Part shown: piece by piece, positions 25,594 to 34,243 of the stretch
How the letters are laid out: the number at the start of each line of letters is the position of its first letter
Numbering within the stretch: position 1 is the stretch's first letter
Assembly: GCF_047920995.1 (NCBI RefSeq)
Contig: NZ_JBLRWZ010000003.1
Span: 1 to 64,000 of the forward strand
Direction of reading: 5' to 3'
DNA: 64,000 nucleotides
From: Aliidiomarina sp047920995
GTDB lineage: Bacteria; Pseudomonadota; Gammaproteobacteria; Enterobacterales; Alteromonadaceae
Notes under the pieces: model-generated
The model's input: only the letters and a program-made list of their open reading frames with translations
Told to the model about the DNA's origin: nothing
Database searches by the model: none
Program-made: the position numbers and the translations under genes

Positions 25594-26505
25594 GTGGCTA
25601 ACTTTGATCGCCTAAAAATCGCTTTACAGTACATTGCCCCAAAGCACTTCATGTCGCGCGCTATGGGTAAGTTTGCCAGTGCCGAAGCCGGTTGGTTCAC
25701 TCGCACATTTACCCAGTGGTTTGTGAATCGTTACAACGTAGATATGAGTGAGGCGGCAGAGCCTGATTTTCGCCAATACCCAACCTTTAATGCATTTTTC
25801 ACCCGCGAGCTTAAAGCCGATGCACGGCCATTACTAGCGAACGAAGGCCAGCTAGCGCATCCTGTTGATGGCACGGTTAGCCAGCTTGGGCCTATTCAAG
25901 GTGATAGCATAGTACAAGCGAAAAACCATGATTACAGCATGCAAGCCCTACTGGGTGGCGATAAGGCCTTGGCGCAAGAGTTCCATAACGGTACCTTTGC
26001 AACGATCTACTTAGCACCTCGCGATTATCATCGGATTCATATGCCATTAACAGGCACCCTTCGGCAAATGATTTATGTGCCTGGCGATTTATTTTCAGTG
26101 AATCCTTTTACTGCGGATAATGTACCTAATCTATTTGCCCGTAATGAGCGCGTAGTGGCAGTATTTGATAGTGCCAATGGCCCATTTGCAATGGTGCTAG
26201 TAGGCGCTACCATTGTGGCCAGCATCGAAACGGTTTGGGCTGGCACCGTTACACCGCCTACCGGGCCATGCGTGCATACGTGGGAGTATCCAAACGCAGG
26301 CCTGAATAAAATTGAACTTGATATAGGTGCCGAAATGGGCCGCTTCAAGTTAGGTTCAACTGTAGTACTGGTATTCCCAGAGAACATGGTTGAGTTTACC
26401 GAAAGCCTTGCACCTGGCGTGGTTACCCGCATGGGCTCGGTATTTGGTGAGCTAAAAGGCCAGCAACCAAGCACTACGAATAGCAACACCAAGGTTGCAG
26501 AGTAA
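25594..26505 (+). CDS. psd: Phosphatidylserine decarboxylase proenzyme
   Basis: 303 residues, starting with GTG at 25594 behind AAGGAG. It makes phosphatidylethanolamine at the inner membrane. The self-cleavage site LGST places the pyruvoyl-forming serine at Ser255, giving a large beta and small alpha chain. HPVDGTVSQLG and APRDYHRIHMP carry the conserved Asp and His residues. It follows rsgA by 9 bases, as in E. coli. Confidence 0.97.
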   Translation: MANFDRLKIALQYIAPKHFMSRAMGKFASAEAGWFTRTFTQWFVNRYNVDMSEAAEPDFRQYPTFNAFFTRELKADARPLLANEGQLAHPVDGTVSQLGPIQGDSIVQAKNHDYSMQALLGGDKALAQEFHNGTFATIYLAPRDYHRIHMPLTGTLRQMIYVPGDLFSVNPFTADNVPNLFARNERVVAVFDSANGPFAMVLVGATIVASIETVWAGTVTPPTGPCVHTWEYPNAGLNKIELDIGAEMGRFKLGSTVVLVFPENMVEFTESLAPGVVTRMGSVFGELKGQQPSTTNSNTKVAE

Positions 26506-26520
26506 AGCGAAGGAGATAGC

Positions 26521-27240
26521 ATGCTCATTATCGCGCACCGGGGTGCTAGCCTAGAAGCCCCCGAGAATACCATTGCAGCATTCAAACGTGCGCTCGATAC
26601 CCATGCTGATGGGATCGAAATTGATATCATGCAGGTTGAAGATGAAATTTTTGTGTTTCACGATCGCTACTTGCGGCGATTAGCAGCGCAACCAGGCCGC
26701 TTTATTGATCTCACGAAAACGCAGGTGGCGGCACTCAAAGTTTTTAACCAACAGCCTATCCCTACTCTGCGTGAAGTTCTCGCGCTGGTTCGGGGCCGCT
26801 GTATGCTAAATATTGAAATAAAAAGCCCAGTAAGCCTCGAGTTATTACTCAACCATGTTCAGCATGCTATCGATGAGTATTCCTTTCAGTTCGAAAATAT
26901 CATCGTATCGTCGTTCAACCATCAGTGGTTGAATACGCTAAAAACACGTAATTCTCAACTTCGAATTGGGGCGTTAACCGCAGGCTCACCGTTACGGTTA
27001 GCTGCTTTTGCGGAAGAACTCCACGCCTGGTCGGTACATATAGACGTGGGCTTTGTTAGCCAAGAATTTATCGATGACGCGCATAACCGAGGATTACAGG
27101 TGTTTGTTTACACGGTAGATGAACCTGAAGATATTCGCTTGATGCAAGAGTACGGGGTGGATGGTATTTTCACCAACCACCCGCAAAATAGCCGCAATAT
27201 AATAGCGGGATTGAGTAACCAATCCCCCTATAACATTTAA
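26521..27240 (+). CDS. Glycerophosphodiester phosphodiesterase
   Basis: 239 residues, cytoplasmic UgpQ type without a signal peptide. It splits glycerophosphodiesters to glycerol-3-phosphate and an alcohol. GDPD motifs: AHRGASLEAPENTIAAF, EIDIMQVEDEIFVFHD and DGIFTNHP at the C-terminus. A strong AAGGAG site precedes the ATG and the gene follows psd by 15 bases, so it is probably the third gene of the rsgA-psd operon and recycles lipid headgroups. Confidence 0.9.
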   Translation: MLIIAHRGASLEAPENTIAAFKRALDTHADGIEIDIMQVEDEIFVFHDRYLRRLAAQPGRFIDLTKTQVAALKVFNQQPIPTLREVLALVRGRCMLNIEIKSPVSLELLLNHVQHAIDEYSFQFENIIVSSFNHQWLNTLKTRNSQLRIGALTAGSPLRLAAFAEELHAWSVHIDVGFVSQEFIDDAHNRGLQVFVYTVDEPEDIRLMQEYGVDGIFTNHPQNSRNIIAGLSNQSPYNI

Positions 27241-27241
27241 C

Positions 27242-30200
27242 TCAAGCGCCTTTCGGTTCAGGCTCTTGGGTTTCCTGTATCGCTTCCGCTACTTCATCTA
27301 CTTCACCACGGCGATCTGGGTATTCCGCTTCTAGCTTCTCAAGCTCACGTGCTAATTGTTTCGGTGAGCCAGTATTCTTCGCTAAGCCCATGTATAACGC
27401 GGGCACTAAGAAAATGGTCATGAATGCCGAGAAGGCAACACCCGAGAAGATTACGATACCAATTACAAATCGGTTTTCTGCCCCTGGGCCTGAAGCCAAC
27501 ACCAGTGGTAAAGCACTCATTAGCGTTGTGAATGCGGTCATAATAATTGGCCGCAAACGTAAGCGCGAAGCACGTGCAAGTGCATCTTCAAAGCGCATAC
27601 CCGCATCGCGCAGTTGGTTCGCAAACTCAACAATTAAAATACCATTTTTCGCTGCTAAACCAATCAACATCACGATACCTATCTGGCTATAGATATTGAT
27701 AGTTTGCCCGGTAAGATAAAGCCCTGCCGTTGCTCCAAACACAGCCAGTGGTACCGTTAAGATAATCACAAACGGATGCACAAAACTTTCAAACTGAGCC
27801 GCGAGTACCAAGAAGGTAATTGCCAAAGCCAAGGCGAAGATAAAGATAATGGTGCTCCCGCCCTCCTGATACAACAACGATTGGCCTTTGTAATCAATCA
27901 TCACATCATCTGGTAAGTGTTCAGCAACAATATTTTCTAAGTACGTTAGCGCCTCACCTAACGAGTAGCCATCCGCTAAATCACTGGTAATGGTAACAGC
28001 ACGCATCCGGTTATAGCGGTTCAACTGGCGGGCAGTTGCGCCTTCAGTAACCGTTACCAAGTTCGACATCGGCACCAGTTCGCCAGTTCGTTGAGAGCGA
28101 ACATAGATGTTATCAATAGCTTGTGGTGTGCGATAATCATCCCGCTCGCCTTCTAAGATCACGTTATATTCTTCACCGCGGTCTTGATAACGCGTAACTC
28201 GACGTTGGCCCAACATACTTTCGAGCGTACGGCCAATATCACCAATCGAAACGCCTAAATCAGCCGCGCGCTCTTGGTTGATTTGTACGGATAGCTGAGG
28301 CACGGTTTCATCATAATCGCTATCTAACGACAAGAAACCAGAGTTTTCTGACGCTTTCTCAATCACGATATCCCGATAACGGGCAAGTTCTTCATACGTA
28401 TTGCCTTGCAGCACAAACTCGATAGGCCGTGATCCACCACCGCCGCGAATACCACTGCGCATATTAGCAAAGGCAACTACATCCGGAATTTCTGCTAACT
28501 TTTCCCGTACTTCCGCCATTAACTCAAACGAGCTCCAATCGCGCTCACTAAAAGGAATTGTACCTACTATAGCAATACCAGCACTAGTGCCCCAGCCAGG
28601 GGTACGCACGATCAATCGGTCAATTTTACCTTCATCAAGGTAAGGTAATAGCACCTGCTCTACCTTATCCATGTTACGCAAATTGGATTCAATACTGGCG
28701 CCTTCCGCGGCACGCACAGAAACAAAGAAGTTACCGCGATCTTCTGGTGGCACAAACTCTTGGCCAATCCGATCAAGCAATAAATACGCAGCTGCGGCAG
28801 AAAGAATCACCAATGCAAACGCCATACTTGGGATGGTAATCGTTTTTTTCACCACATTTTCATAGCGTACTTCTAATTTCTTAAAGTTACGGTCTACAAA
28901 CGCGCTAAAACCTGTCGATTTCTCTTTCTTTTTCAAGATTTTCGAGCACAACATTGGCGAAAGTGTAAGTGCTGTGATACTTGAGAAGGCCACCGCAGCC
29001 GCGAGGGCTATGGCGAATTCAGTAAACAGTTGACCAATGTTGCCCTCCAAAAATACTAGGGGCACGAATACGGAGATTAATACTAAGGTGGTGGCCACAA
29101 CGGCAAACCCTACCTCGCGAGCGCCTCGATAGGCAGCAAGCAATGGTGGATCGCCCGCTTCCACGCGCCGATAAATATTCTCTAGTACAACAATCGAATC
29201 ATCTACCACCAGCCCGATGGCGAGTACCAGAGCCAGCAGCGTAAGTAAGTTGATGGAGAAGCCCATAGCGTAGAGCACAATGTAGGATGCTAGCAATGCC
29301 ACTGGAACAGTAATGGCCGGAATTAGCGTTACCCGTAAATTCCCCAAGAACAGGTAGATAACAATCACCACCATCGCCATCGCAATAAATAAGGTGTTGT
29401 ACACTTCTTTTACAGAATCACGAATAAATATGGAGGAATCATAGCTTGGCACTAAGATCATACTGGCCGGTAATGTGGCACGCATGCGCTCCACTTCTCG
29501 GTTCACGTTGTCCACTACATCAAGCGTATTGGCATCGGATTGGCGGATTATCCCTAAACCAATCATATTGATACCATTACCACGGAATTCCGAGCGATCA
29601 TCTTCAGCTTCAAGTGAAACCCGAGCCACCTCGCCTAAACGAACTAAATAACCATCAGAACCCGATACGATACTTAAGTTGGCGAAATCGGCAGGGGATA
29701 AATAGCTACGGGAAACTCGCACTGAAAATTCACGGTCGCGAGATTCAATGTTACCGGCTGGTAGCTCTACATTCTCTGCACGGAGGCGATTTTCAATATC
29801 GGTAACAGTAATACCACGCGCAGCCATTGCATTTCTATCAAGCCACAACTTCATGGCATAGCGGCGCTCTCCCCCAATATTCACGCGGGCTACCCCATCC
29901 ACCACCGAGAGCCGATCCACCAGATAGCGATTGGCAAAATCCGTGAGCTCTAAGGTGGTCATATTTTCACTGCGCAGGTTATACCAAACTACCGTATCTT
30001 CATCGGCATTGGCTTTGGTAACCTCCGGTGGTAAAACTTGCTCAGGAAGGCTACGGATTACCCGCTGTACCCGTTCTCGAACATCATTGGCAGCAGAATC
30101 AATATCACGATTGCCCTCGAATTCGATGGTAATACGTGAGCTGCCTTCACGGCTACGAGAAGTAATGGTTTTAATACCATCAATACCGCTAATTCGTTCT

Positions 30201-30403
30201 TCAATTACTTGAGTGATTTGGGATTCAATAATCTCGGCGTTGGCACCCGGATAATTGGTGTTTACCGAAACTACCGGCGGTTCAATATTTGGGTATTCGC
30301 GCAATGGTAACGAGGTGAAAGCAACCACCCCAAAAATAATCAACAGCACGTTGATTACCGTGGCGAAAACCGGGCGCTTTACTGAGGCATCTGATAAAAA
30401 CAT
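27242..30403 (-). CDS. RND efflux transporter, HAE1 family permease
   Basis: 1053 residues, full length, twelve membrane helices with two large periplasmic loops (after TM1 and TM7). The proton-relay aspartates are in LAIGLVVDDSIVVLEN (TM4). Homologous to AcrB/MexF-type inner-membrane exporters of drugs and other amphiphiles. It follows its membrane fusion protein by 23 bases. The C-terminal tail is charged (LEKLEAEYPDRRGEVDE). No outer-membrane channel gene is nearby. Confidence 0.93.
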   Translation of the reverse strand: MFLSDASVKRPVFATVINVLLIIFGVVAFTSLPLREYPNIEPPVVSVNTNYPGANAEIIESQITQVIEERISGIDGIKTITSRSREGSSRITIEFEGNRDIDSAANDVRERVQRVIRSLPEQVLPPEVTKANADEDTVVWYNLRSENMTTLELTDFANRYLVDRLSVVDGVARVNIGGERRYAMKLWLDRNAMAARGITVTDIENRLRAENVELPAGNIESRDREFSVRVSRSYLSPADFANLSIVSGSDGYLVRLGEVARVSLEAEDDRSEFRGNGINMIGLGIIRQSDANTLDVVDNVNREVERMRATLPASMILVPSYDSSIFIRDSVKEVYNTLFIAMAMVVIVIYLFLGNLRVTLIPAITVPVALLASYIVLYAMGFSINLLTLLALVLAIGLVVDDSIVVLENIYRRVEAGDPPLLAAYRGAREVGFAVVATTLVLISVFVPLVFLEGNIGQLFTEFAIALAAAVAFSSITALTLSPMLCSKILKKKEKSTGFSAFVDRNFKKLEVRYENVVKKTITIPSMAFALVILSAAAAYLLLDRIGQEFVPPEDRGNFFVSVRAAEGASIESNLRNMDKVEQVLLPYLDEGKIDRLIVRTPGWGTSAGIAIVGTIPFSERDWSSFELMAEVREKLAEIPDVVAFANMRSGIRGGGGSRPIEFVLQGNTYEELARYRDIVIEKASENSGFLSLDSDYDETVPQLSVQINQERAADLGVSIGDIGRTLESMLGQRRVTRYQDRGEEYNVILEGERDDYRTPQAIDNIYVRSQRTGELVPMSNLVTVTEGATARQLNRYNRMRAVTITSDLADGYSLGEALTYLENIVAEHLPDDVMIDYKGQSLLYQEGGSTIIFIFALALAITFLVLAAQFESFVHPFVIILTVPLAVFGATAGLYLTGQTINIYSQIGIVMLIGLAAKNGILIVEFANQLRDAGMRFEDALARASRLRLRPIIMTAFTTLMSALPLVLASGPGAENRFVIGIVIFSGVAFSAFMTIFLVPALYMGLAKNTGSPKQLARELEKLEAEYPDRRGEVDEVAEAIQETQEPEPKGA

Positions 30404-30426
30404 GGGCTACCGCTCCGATTCTCTAA

Positions 30427-31479
30427 TTAGCGCAAATTCACGTTAACGGGCAAACCATCGCGAACACGAATGGTACCTTCAACAATGATCATATCGCCTT
30501 CACTGATACCGCCGGTAATTTCTACCCAGCCTGGTAAACGGCGGCCAATGGTAACTACAGTGCGCACTGCTCGGTCATCTTCCACGCGGTACACGAATTG
30601 TTCATTACGTATCGGAATTACCGCAGCTTCTGGAATCATTAAGGTGTGGTCTACACTGCGCTCCAATTGTACGCGTAACAACATACCTGGGCGTAATTCG
30701 TGATTATCATTGGCAATCGCAGCCCGCACCATAATAGAGCGGGTTACCGGATTAACACGTGAGGCTACACTAACAATTTCACCATCAAATTCACGGCCTG
30801 GGTATGCTGCTGAAATTGCCGCAACGCGTTGCCCTGCAGCTAAACTTGGCAGATACAGTTCTGGAACGGAGAAATCTACATAAATTGGGGAAATATCATC
30901 AAGTGTGGTAATCACATCACCTGGGCGTACTAATTGGCCCGGGCTCACTTGGCGGATACCAAGGCGGCCAGCAAAGGGAGCGTGAATAGTAAGTTCTTCT
31001 AGGCGCGAACGCGCCACTTCAAGCTCGGCGGCGGTTTGTTCAACTCGTACTTCTTGTTCATCGATCATGCTGCGCGATGCGGCATTTTCGCGCGCCAAAT
31101 CGCGTAAGCGCTCTAGTTGCCTACGTGTATCCGCTAAACGGAATTCAAGCTCTTGCACTCGCGCAACTTCTTCGCGATCTTGCAGGGTAACTAGCAACTG
31201 CCCTTTCTCTACATCTTCGCCATCACGAAAGTATATTTCTCGAATACTTTGCGAAACCCGCGCCATGATATCTACTGATTCACGCGCTTGTGAGGTTCCC
31301 AAGCCCTCAATCACATCACGGAATTCCATAATCCGAGCAGTGTCGCCAACTACATTGGCTGTTTGCGGGCCACGCTGGCCACCCGCTTGCTCTTCTTCAG
31401 AAAAGTATAAATAGCCAACAATTGCAGCAACAACTACAACAACAACAGTAAGTGGGGTGAAAAAAAATCGCTTAGCCAT
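30427..31479 (-). CDS. RND efflux periplasmic adaptor (membrane fusion protein)
   Basis: 350 residues. An N-terminal membrane anchor (MAKRFFFTPLTVVVVVVAAI), a biotinyl-lipoyl-like domain (about 60-90 and 165-195), an alpha-helical hairpin with coiled-coil pattern (about 95-160), and beta-barrel and membrane-proximal domains to the end. It links the RND permease to an outer-membrane channel. First gene of the pump operon. No lipobox is seen, so it is anchored by its N-terminal helix. Confidence 0.93.
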   Translation of the reverse strand: MAKRFFFTPLTVVVVVVAAIVGYLYFSEEEQAGGQRGPQTANVVGDTARIMEFRDVIEGLGTSQARESVDIMARVSQSIREIYFRDGEDVEKGQLLVTLQDREEVARVQELEFRLADTRRQLERLRDLARENAASRSMIDEQEVRVEQTAAELEVARSRLEELTIHAPFAGRLGIRQVSPGQLVRPGDVITTLDDISPIYVDFSVPELYLPSLAAGQRVAAISAAYPGREFDGEIVSVASRVNPVTRSIMVRAAIANDNHELRPGMLLRVQLERSVDHTLMIPEAAVIPIRNEQFVYRVEDDRAVRTVVTIGRRLPGWVEITGGISEGDMIIVEGTIRVRDGLPVNVNLR

Positions 31480-31532
31480 AATGCTCCCAGCATTTCGATA
31501 TCAATACAACTATATACGTGCATTGTAACGCA

Positions 31533-31557
31533 AAGGCGCCATGCTCTCGGGCGCCTT
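31533..31557 (-). terminator. hemE terminator
   Basis: An 8-bp stem AAGGCGCC/GGCGCCTT with a 9-base loop, followed on the minus strand only by TTTGCG. It sits 36 bases after hemE and before the pump operon. Confidence 0.5.
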
Positions 31558-31592
31558 CAACGCTTATATATCGGAATTGGTCGCAAAAACGA

Positions 31593-32660
31593 TCACTTAT
31601 GGTATTTCGGGCTTAGCTCATGTACTGCGTTAATAAAGGCACCCGCGTGATCTGGATTCACTTCTGGGTGAATGCCATGGCCTAGGTTGAACACATGACC
31701 AGCGCCTTTGCCATAGCTCGATAAAATAATTTCAACTTCATCGCGAATACGCTCTGGGCTTGCATACAGTACGCTTGGGTCCATATTACCTTGCAAGGCA
31801 ACTTTATCGCCTACTTTCGCTCGGGCTGTGGCTAAGTCCGTGGTCCAATCTACGCCTAGAGCATCACAACCGGTAGCCGCCATGATATCAAGCCACTGGC
31901 CACCACCTTTGGTAAACAAGGTTACCGGCACTTTTCTTCCCTCGTTTTCACGAGTAAGACCATCAACAATTTGCGCCATGTAACGCAGTGAAAACTCTTC
32001 ATAATCACGTGGTGATAACACACCACCCCAAGTATCAAAAATCATTACCGATTGCGCACCATTGGCAATCTGCGCATTTAAATATGAGGTTACCGATTGC
32101 GCAAGCTTATCTAACAGCTGGTGCATCACTTCTGGTTCCCGATACATCATCGCTTTTACGATAGAAAAGTTCTTGGTACTGCCACCTTCCACCATGTAGG
32201 TTGCCAATGTCCACGGGCTACCGGAGAAACCAATAAGTGGCACATCGCCATTCAATGCTTTACGAATCGTACTTACCGCTTTCATTACATAGCCAAGCTC
32301 ATCTTCAGGATCTGGCACTGGTAATTTAGCAACCGCTTGAGCATCACGAATTGGATTCTTAAAGCGTGGCCCCTCGCCTTGTTCGAAATACAAACCAAGC
32401 CCCATTGCATCAGGAATAGTAAGGATATCTGAAAATAGAATTGCAGCATCCAAGGGAAAGCGGCGCAATGGTTGCAGGGTTACTTCACAGGCTAGTTCTG
32501 CATTTCTACAAAGGCTCATAAAATCGCCAGCTTGCCCACGCACTTCGCGATACTCTGGCAAATAACGGCCTGCTTGACGCATCATCCAAATAGGTGTGCG
32601 GTCTACCGGTTGGCGGAGTAAAGCGCGTAAATAGCGATCGTTTTTCAATTCTTGCGACAT
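31593..32660 (-). CDS. hemE: Uroporphyrinogen decarboxylase
   Basis: 355 residues from the ATG at 32660; the frame continues to a TTG at 32684 that would add eight residues. The enzyme removes four carboxyls from uroporphyrinogen III to give coproporphyrinogen III in heme synthesis. Signature TPIWMMRQAGRYLPEYR at the N-terminus carries the substrate-binding arginines; GFSGSPWTLATYMVEGG is also conserved. It follows nudC by about 37 bases, the enteric order rsd / nudC-hemE. Confidence 0.97.
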   Translation of the reverse strand: MSQELKNDRYLRALLRQPVDRTPIWMMRQAGRYLPEYREVRGQAGDFMSLCRNAELACEVTLQPLRRFPLDAAILFSDILTIPDAMGLGLYFEQGEGPRFKNPIRDAQAVAKLPVPDPEDELGYVMKAVSTIRKALNGDVPLIGFSGSPWTLATYMVEGGSTKNFSIVKAMMYREPEVMHQLLDKLAQSVTSYLNAQIANGAQSVMIFDTWGGVLSPRDYEEFSLRYMAQIVDGLTRENEGRKVPVTLFTKGGGQWLDIMAATGCDALGVDWTTDLATARAKVGDKVALQGNMDPSVLYASPERIRDEVEIILSSYGKGAGHVFNLGHGIHPEVNPDHAGAFINAVHELSPKYHK

Positions 32661-32697
32661 AGTTTCAGTTTTCCTCGATTTCAATGCGGTAATTCTA

Positions 32698-33525
32698 TCA
32701 GGAGCTAGCGTTAACTTCAGCTTTTACCGTTGCGATTAACTTGGCAGCGATTGTACCCGATGGTGGTGTACGTGGAAGCTGATCTAGCGCAAACCAACCG
32801 CCTTCTAAAAGCTCTGTTGGCTCTAACACCAAATCACCACCGGCATAGCGCGCGATAAATCCCGCCATCAGCGAATGCGGGAAGGGCCAAATTTGGCTGG
32901 TAACATAGCGCACATCCGTTACTAAAACTCCCGCTTCTTCAAATACTTCACGGTGCAAGCATTGCTCTAATGATTCACCACTTTCCACAAAACCAGCCAG
33001 CACCGAAAACATACCTTCCGGATGCCTAACCCCGCGGGCGAGCAGTAATTCGGGACTACTCCCTGTATCGCGATAAATAGCCACAATAATGCACGGAGAA
33101 ATGCGTGGATAACAGGTGAATTCGCATTCAGGGCAAACTACCGCCAGCTCATCGCGGCTTTGCACCGTATGGCTGCCGCAACGCCCACAAAAACGATGCG
33201 TGCCCAAAAAGTGCTGAATTTGGCAAGCACGGCCGCCTAATGCAAAAAGATCCGCATCGCCCATTGCCATGGAATTCCGCAACGGCTGCCAATGATATCC
33301 TGGTAGCACCATAGCCGGGGAATCTTGCATTAACATAAACGCTGGTGCATCACGGTAGGTACCAATTTTGGCAGTGTACTCGGTGTTTGCTCCTGGCACT
33401 TTGGTTGCATCCAAAAATGGTAGCGCAGCCTCTTCTGGCTGTTCGGCTAGCAACATTTGATTGCCAGAAACAATAAACCACCACACTTGCTCGTTCGGTT
33501 CTGGCACAATATCCGGTTGAATCAT
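32698..33525 (-). CDS. nudC: NAD-capped RNA hydrolase / NADH pyrophosphatase NudC
   Basis: 275 residues. It removes NAD caps from RNA 5' ends and splits NADH. A zinc ribbon (CGRCGSH then CPECEF, about 119-145) precedes the Nudix box GFVESGESLEQCLHREVFEEAGV (about 194-216), both standard for NudC. GGAGGT precedes the ATG. It is divergent from rsd and upstream of hemE. Confidence 0.95.
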   Translation of the reverse strand: MIQPDIVPEPNEQVWWFIVSGNQMLLAEQPEEAALPFLDATKVPGANTEYTAKIGTYRDAPAFMLMQDSPAMVLPGYHWQPLRNSMAMGDADLFALGGRACQIQHFLGTHRFCGRCGSHTVQSRDELAVVCPECEFTCYPRISPCIIVAIYRDTGSSPELLLARGVRHPEGMFSVLAGFVESGESLEQCLHREVFEEAGVLVTDVRYVTSQIWPFPHSLMAGFIARYAGGDLVLEPTELLEGGWFALDQLPRTPPSGTIAAKLIATVKAEVNASS

Positions 33526-33686
33526 GATACCTCCGCAGTTAACTTCGCTTCGCAGTTTACCTTAAATAAGATCAGTGAAAAGCCCGTTACTTGATCTAAA
33601 TGCTGTAAATACTATTGATTTTGATTCTACACTCGCAGTACAGTGGTATTGCCTCGGCAAAGGCTGAGGGCAATCAAGGAGTTCGC

Positions 33687-34169
33687 ATGTTACGCCGGAA
33701 CACAGCAGCAAAGGAACAATGGGCGGGGTTGCACCAAGCATTAGATCGCTGGCTTGATGAGCGCCAAGATTTACTTGTGCGCTATTGTAAAATAGCCGGA
33801 TTGCCTCCGTATCAACAAAACTCTGAGCAGCTACCCGCTGCAGCCGAGATTCGCGAGTTCTGTGAAATTCTCATCGATTACGCATCTGCAGGCCATTTTG
33901 AACTGTACGATCACATCCTTGAGGAAGCCAGCGCCCACAATCAATCTACTCTTTCGTTTGCGAATCAAGTTTACCCGCTCATCGCTGATACTACCGAGAT
34001 TGCATTAAGTTTCCATGATAGCTACGCCGAAGTATTGGATACCGATGAACTACCAAGCTTTATCACCGATATATCTGCACTTGGCGAGGCTTTGCAAAAT
34101 CGTTTGGAGCTGGAAGATAAGCTTATTGCGCTTCTTGCCGCACATGAGGTGTTAGGCGCACCACAATAG
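33687..34169 (+). CDS. rsd: Anti-sigma70 factor Rsd
   Basis: 160 residues from the ATG at 33687, behind AGGAG; the open frame reaches a TTG at 33615 but that adds a non-family tail. E. coli Rsd is 158 residues. Rsd binds region 4 of sigma70 in stationary phase and also interacts with the stringent-response enzyme SpoT. The helical sequence RRNTAAKEQWAGLHQALDRWL and LLVRYCKIAGL is typical. It is divergent from nudC, as in E. coli. Confidence 0.93.
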   Translation: MLRRNTAAKEQWAGLHQALDRWLDERQDLLVRYCKIAGLPPYQQNSEQLPAAAEIREFCEILIDYASAGHFELYDHILEEASAHNQSTLSFANQVYPLIADTTEIALSFHDSYAEVLDTDELPSFITDISALGEALQNRLELEDKLIALLAAHEVLGAPQ

Positions 34170-34184
34170 ATAAAACGTACTTAA

Positions 34185-34213
34185 AAAACGGCTGCCAATT
34201 GGGCAGCCGTTTT
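34185..34213. terminator. Terminator between rsd and the acylase gene
   Basis: A 12-bp stem AAAACGGCTGCC/GGCAGCCGTTTT with a 5-base loop, flanked by A-runs on the left and Ts on the right, suitable for both convergent genes. Confidence 0.85.
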
Positions 34214-34243
34214 CGCTTCTCGTTTTCGCATCTACAGCATTAT

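Noticed and set aside
26073..26630. 185-codon minus-strand frame across psd and the phosphodiesterase gene
   Set aside because: It is antisense to two clear genes and spans their junction; composition follows the sense codons.
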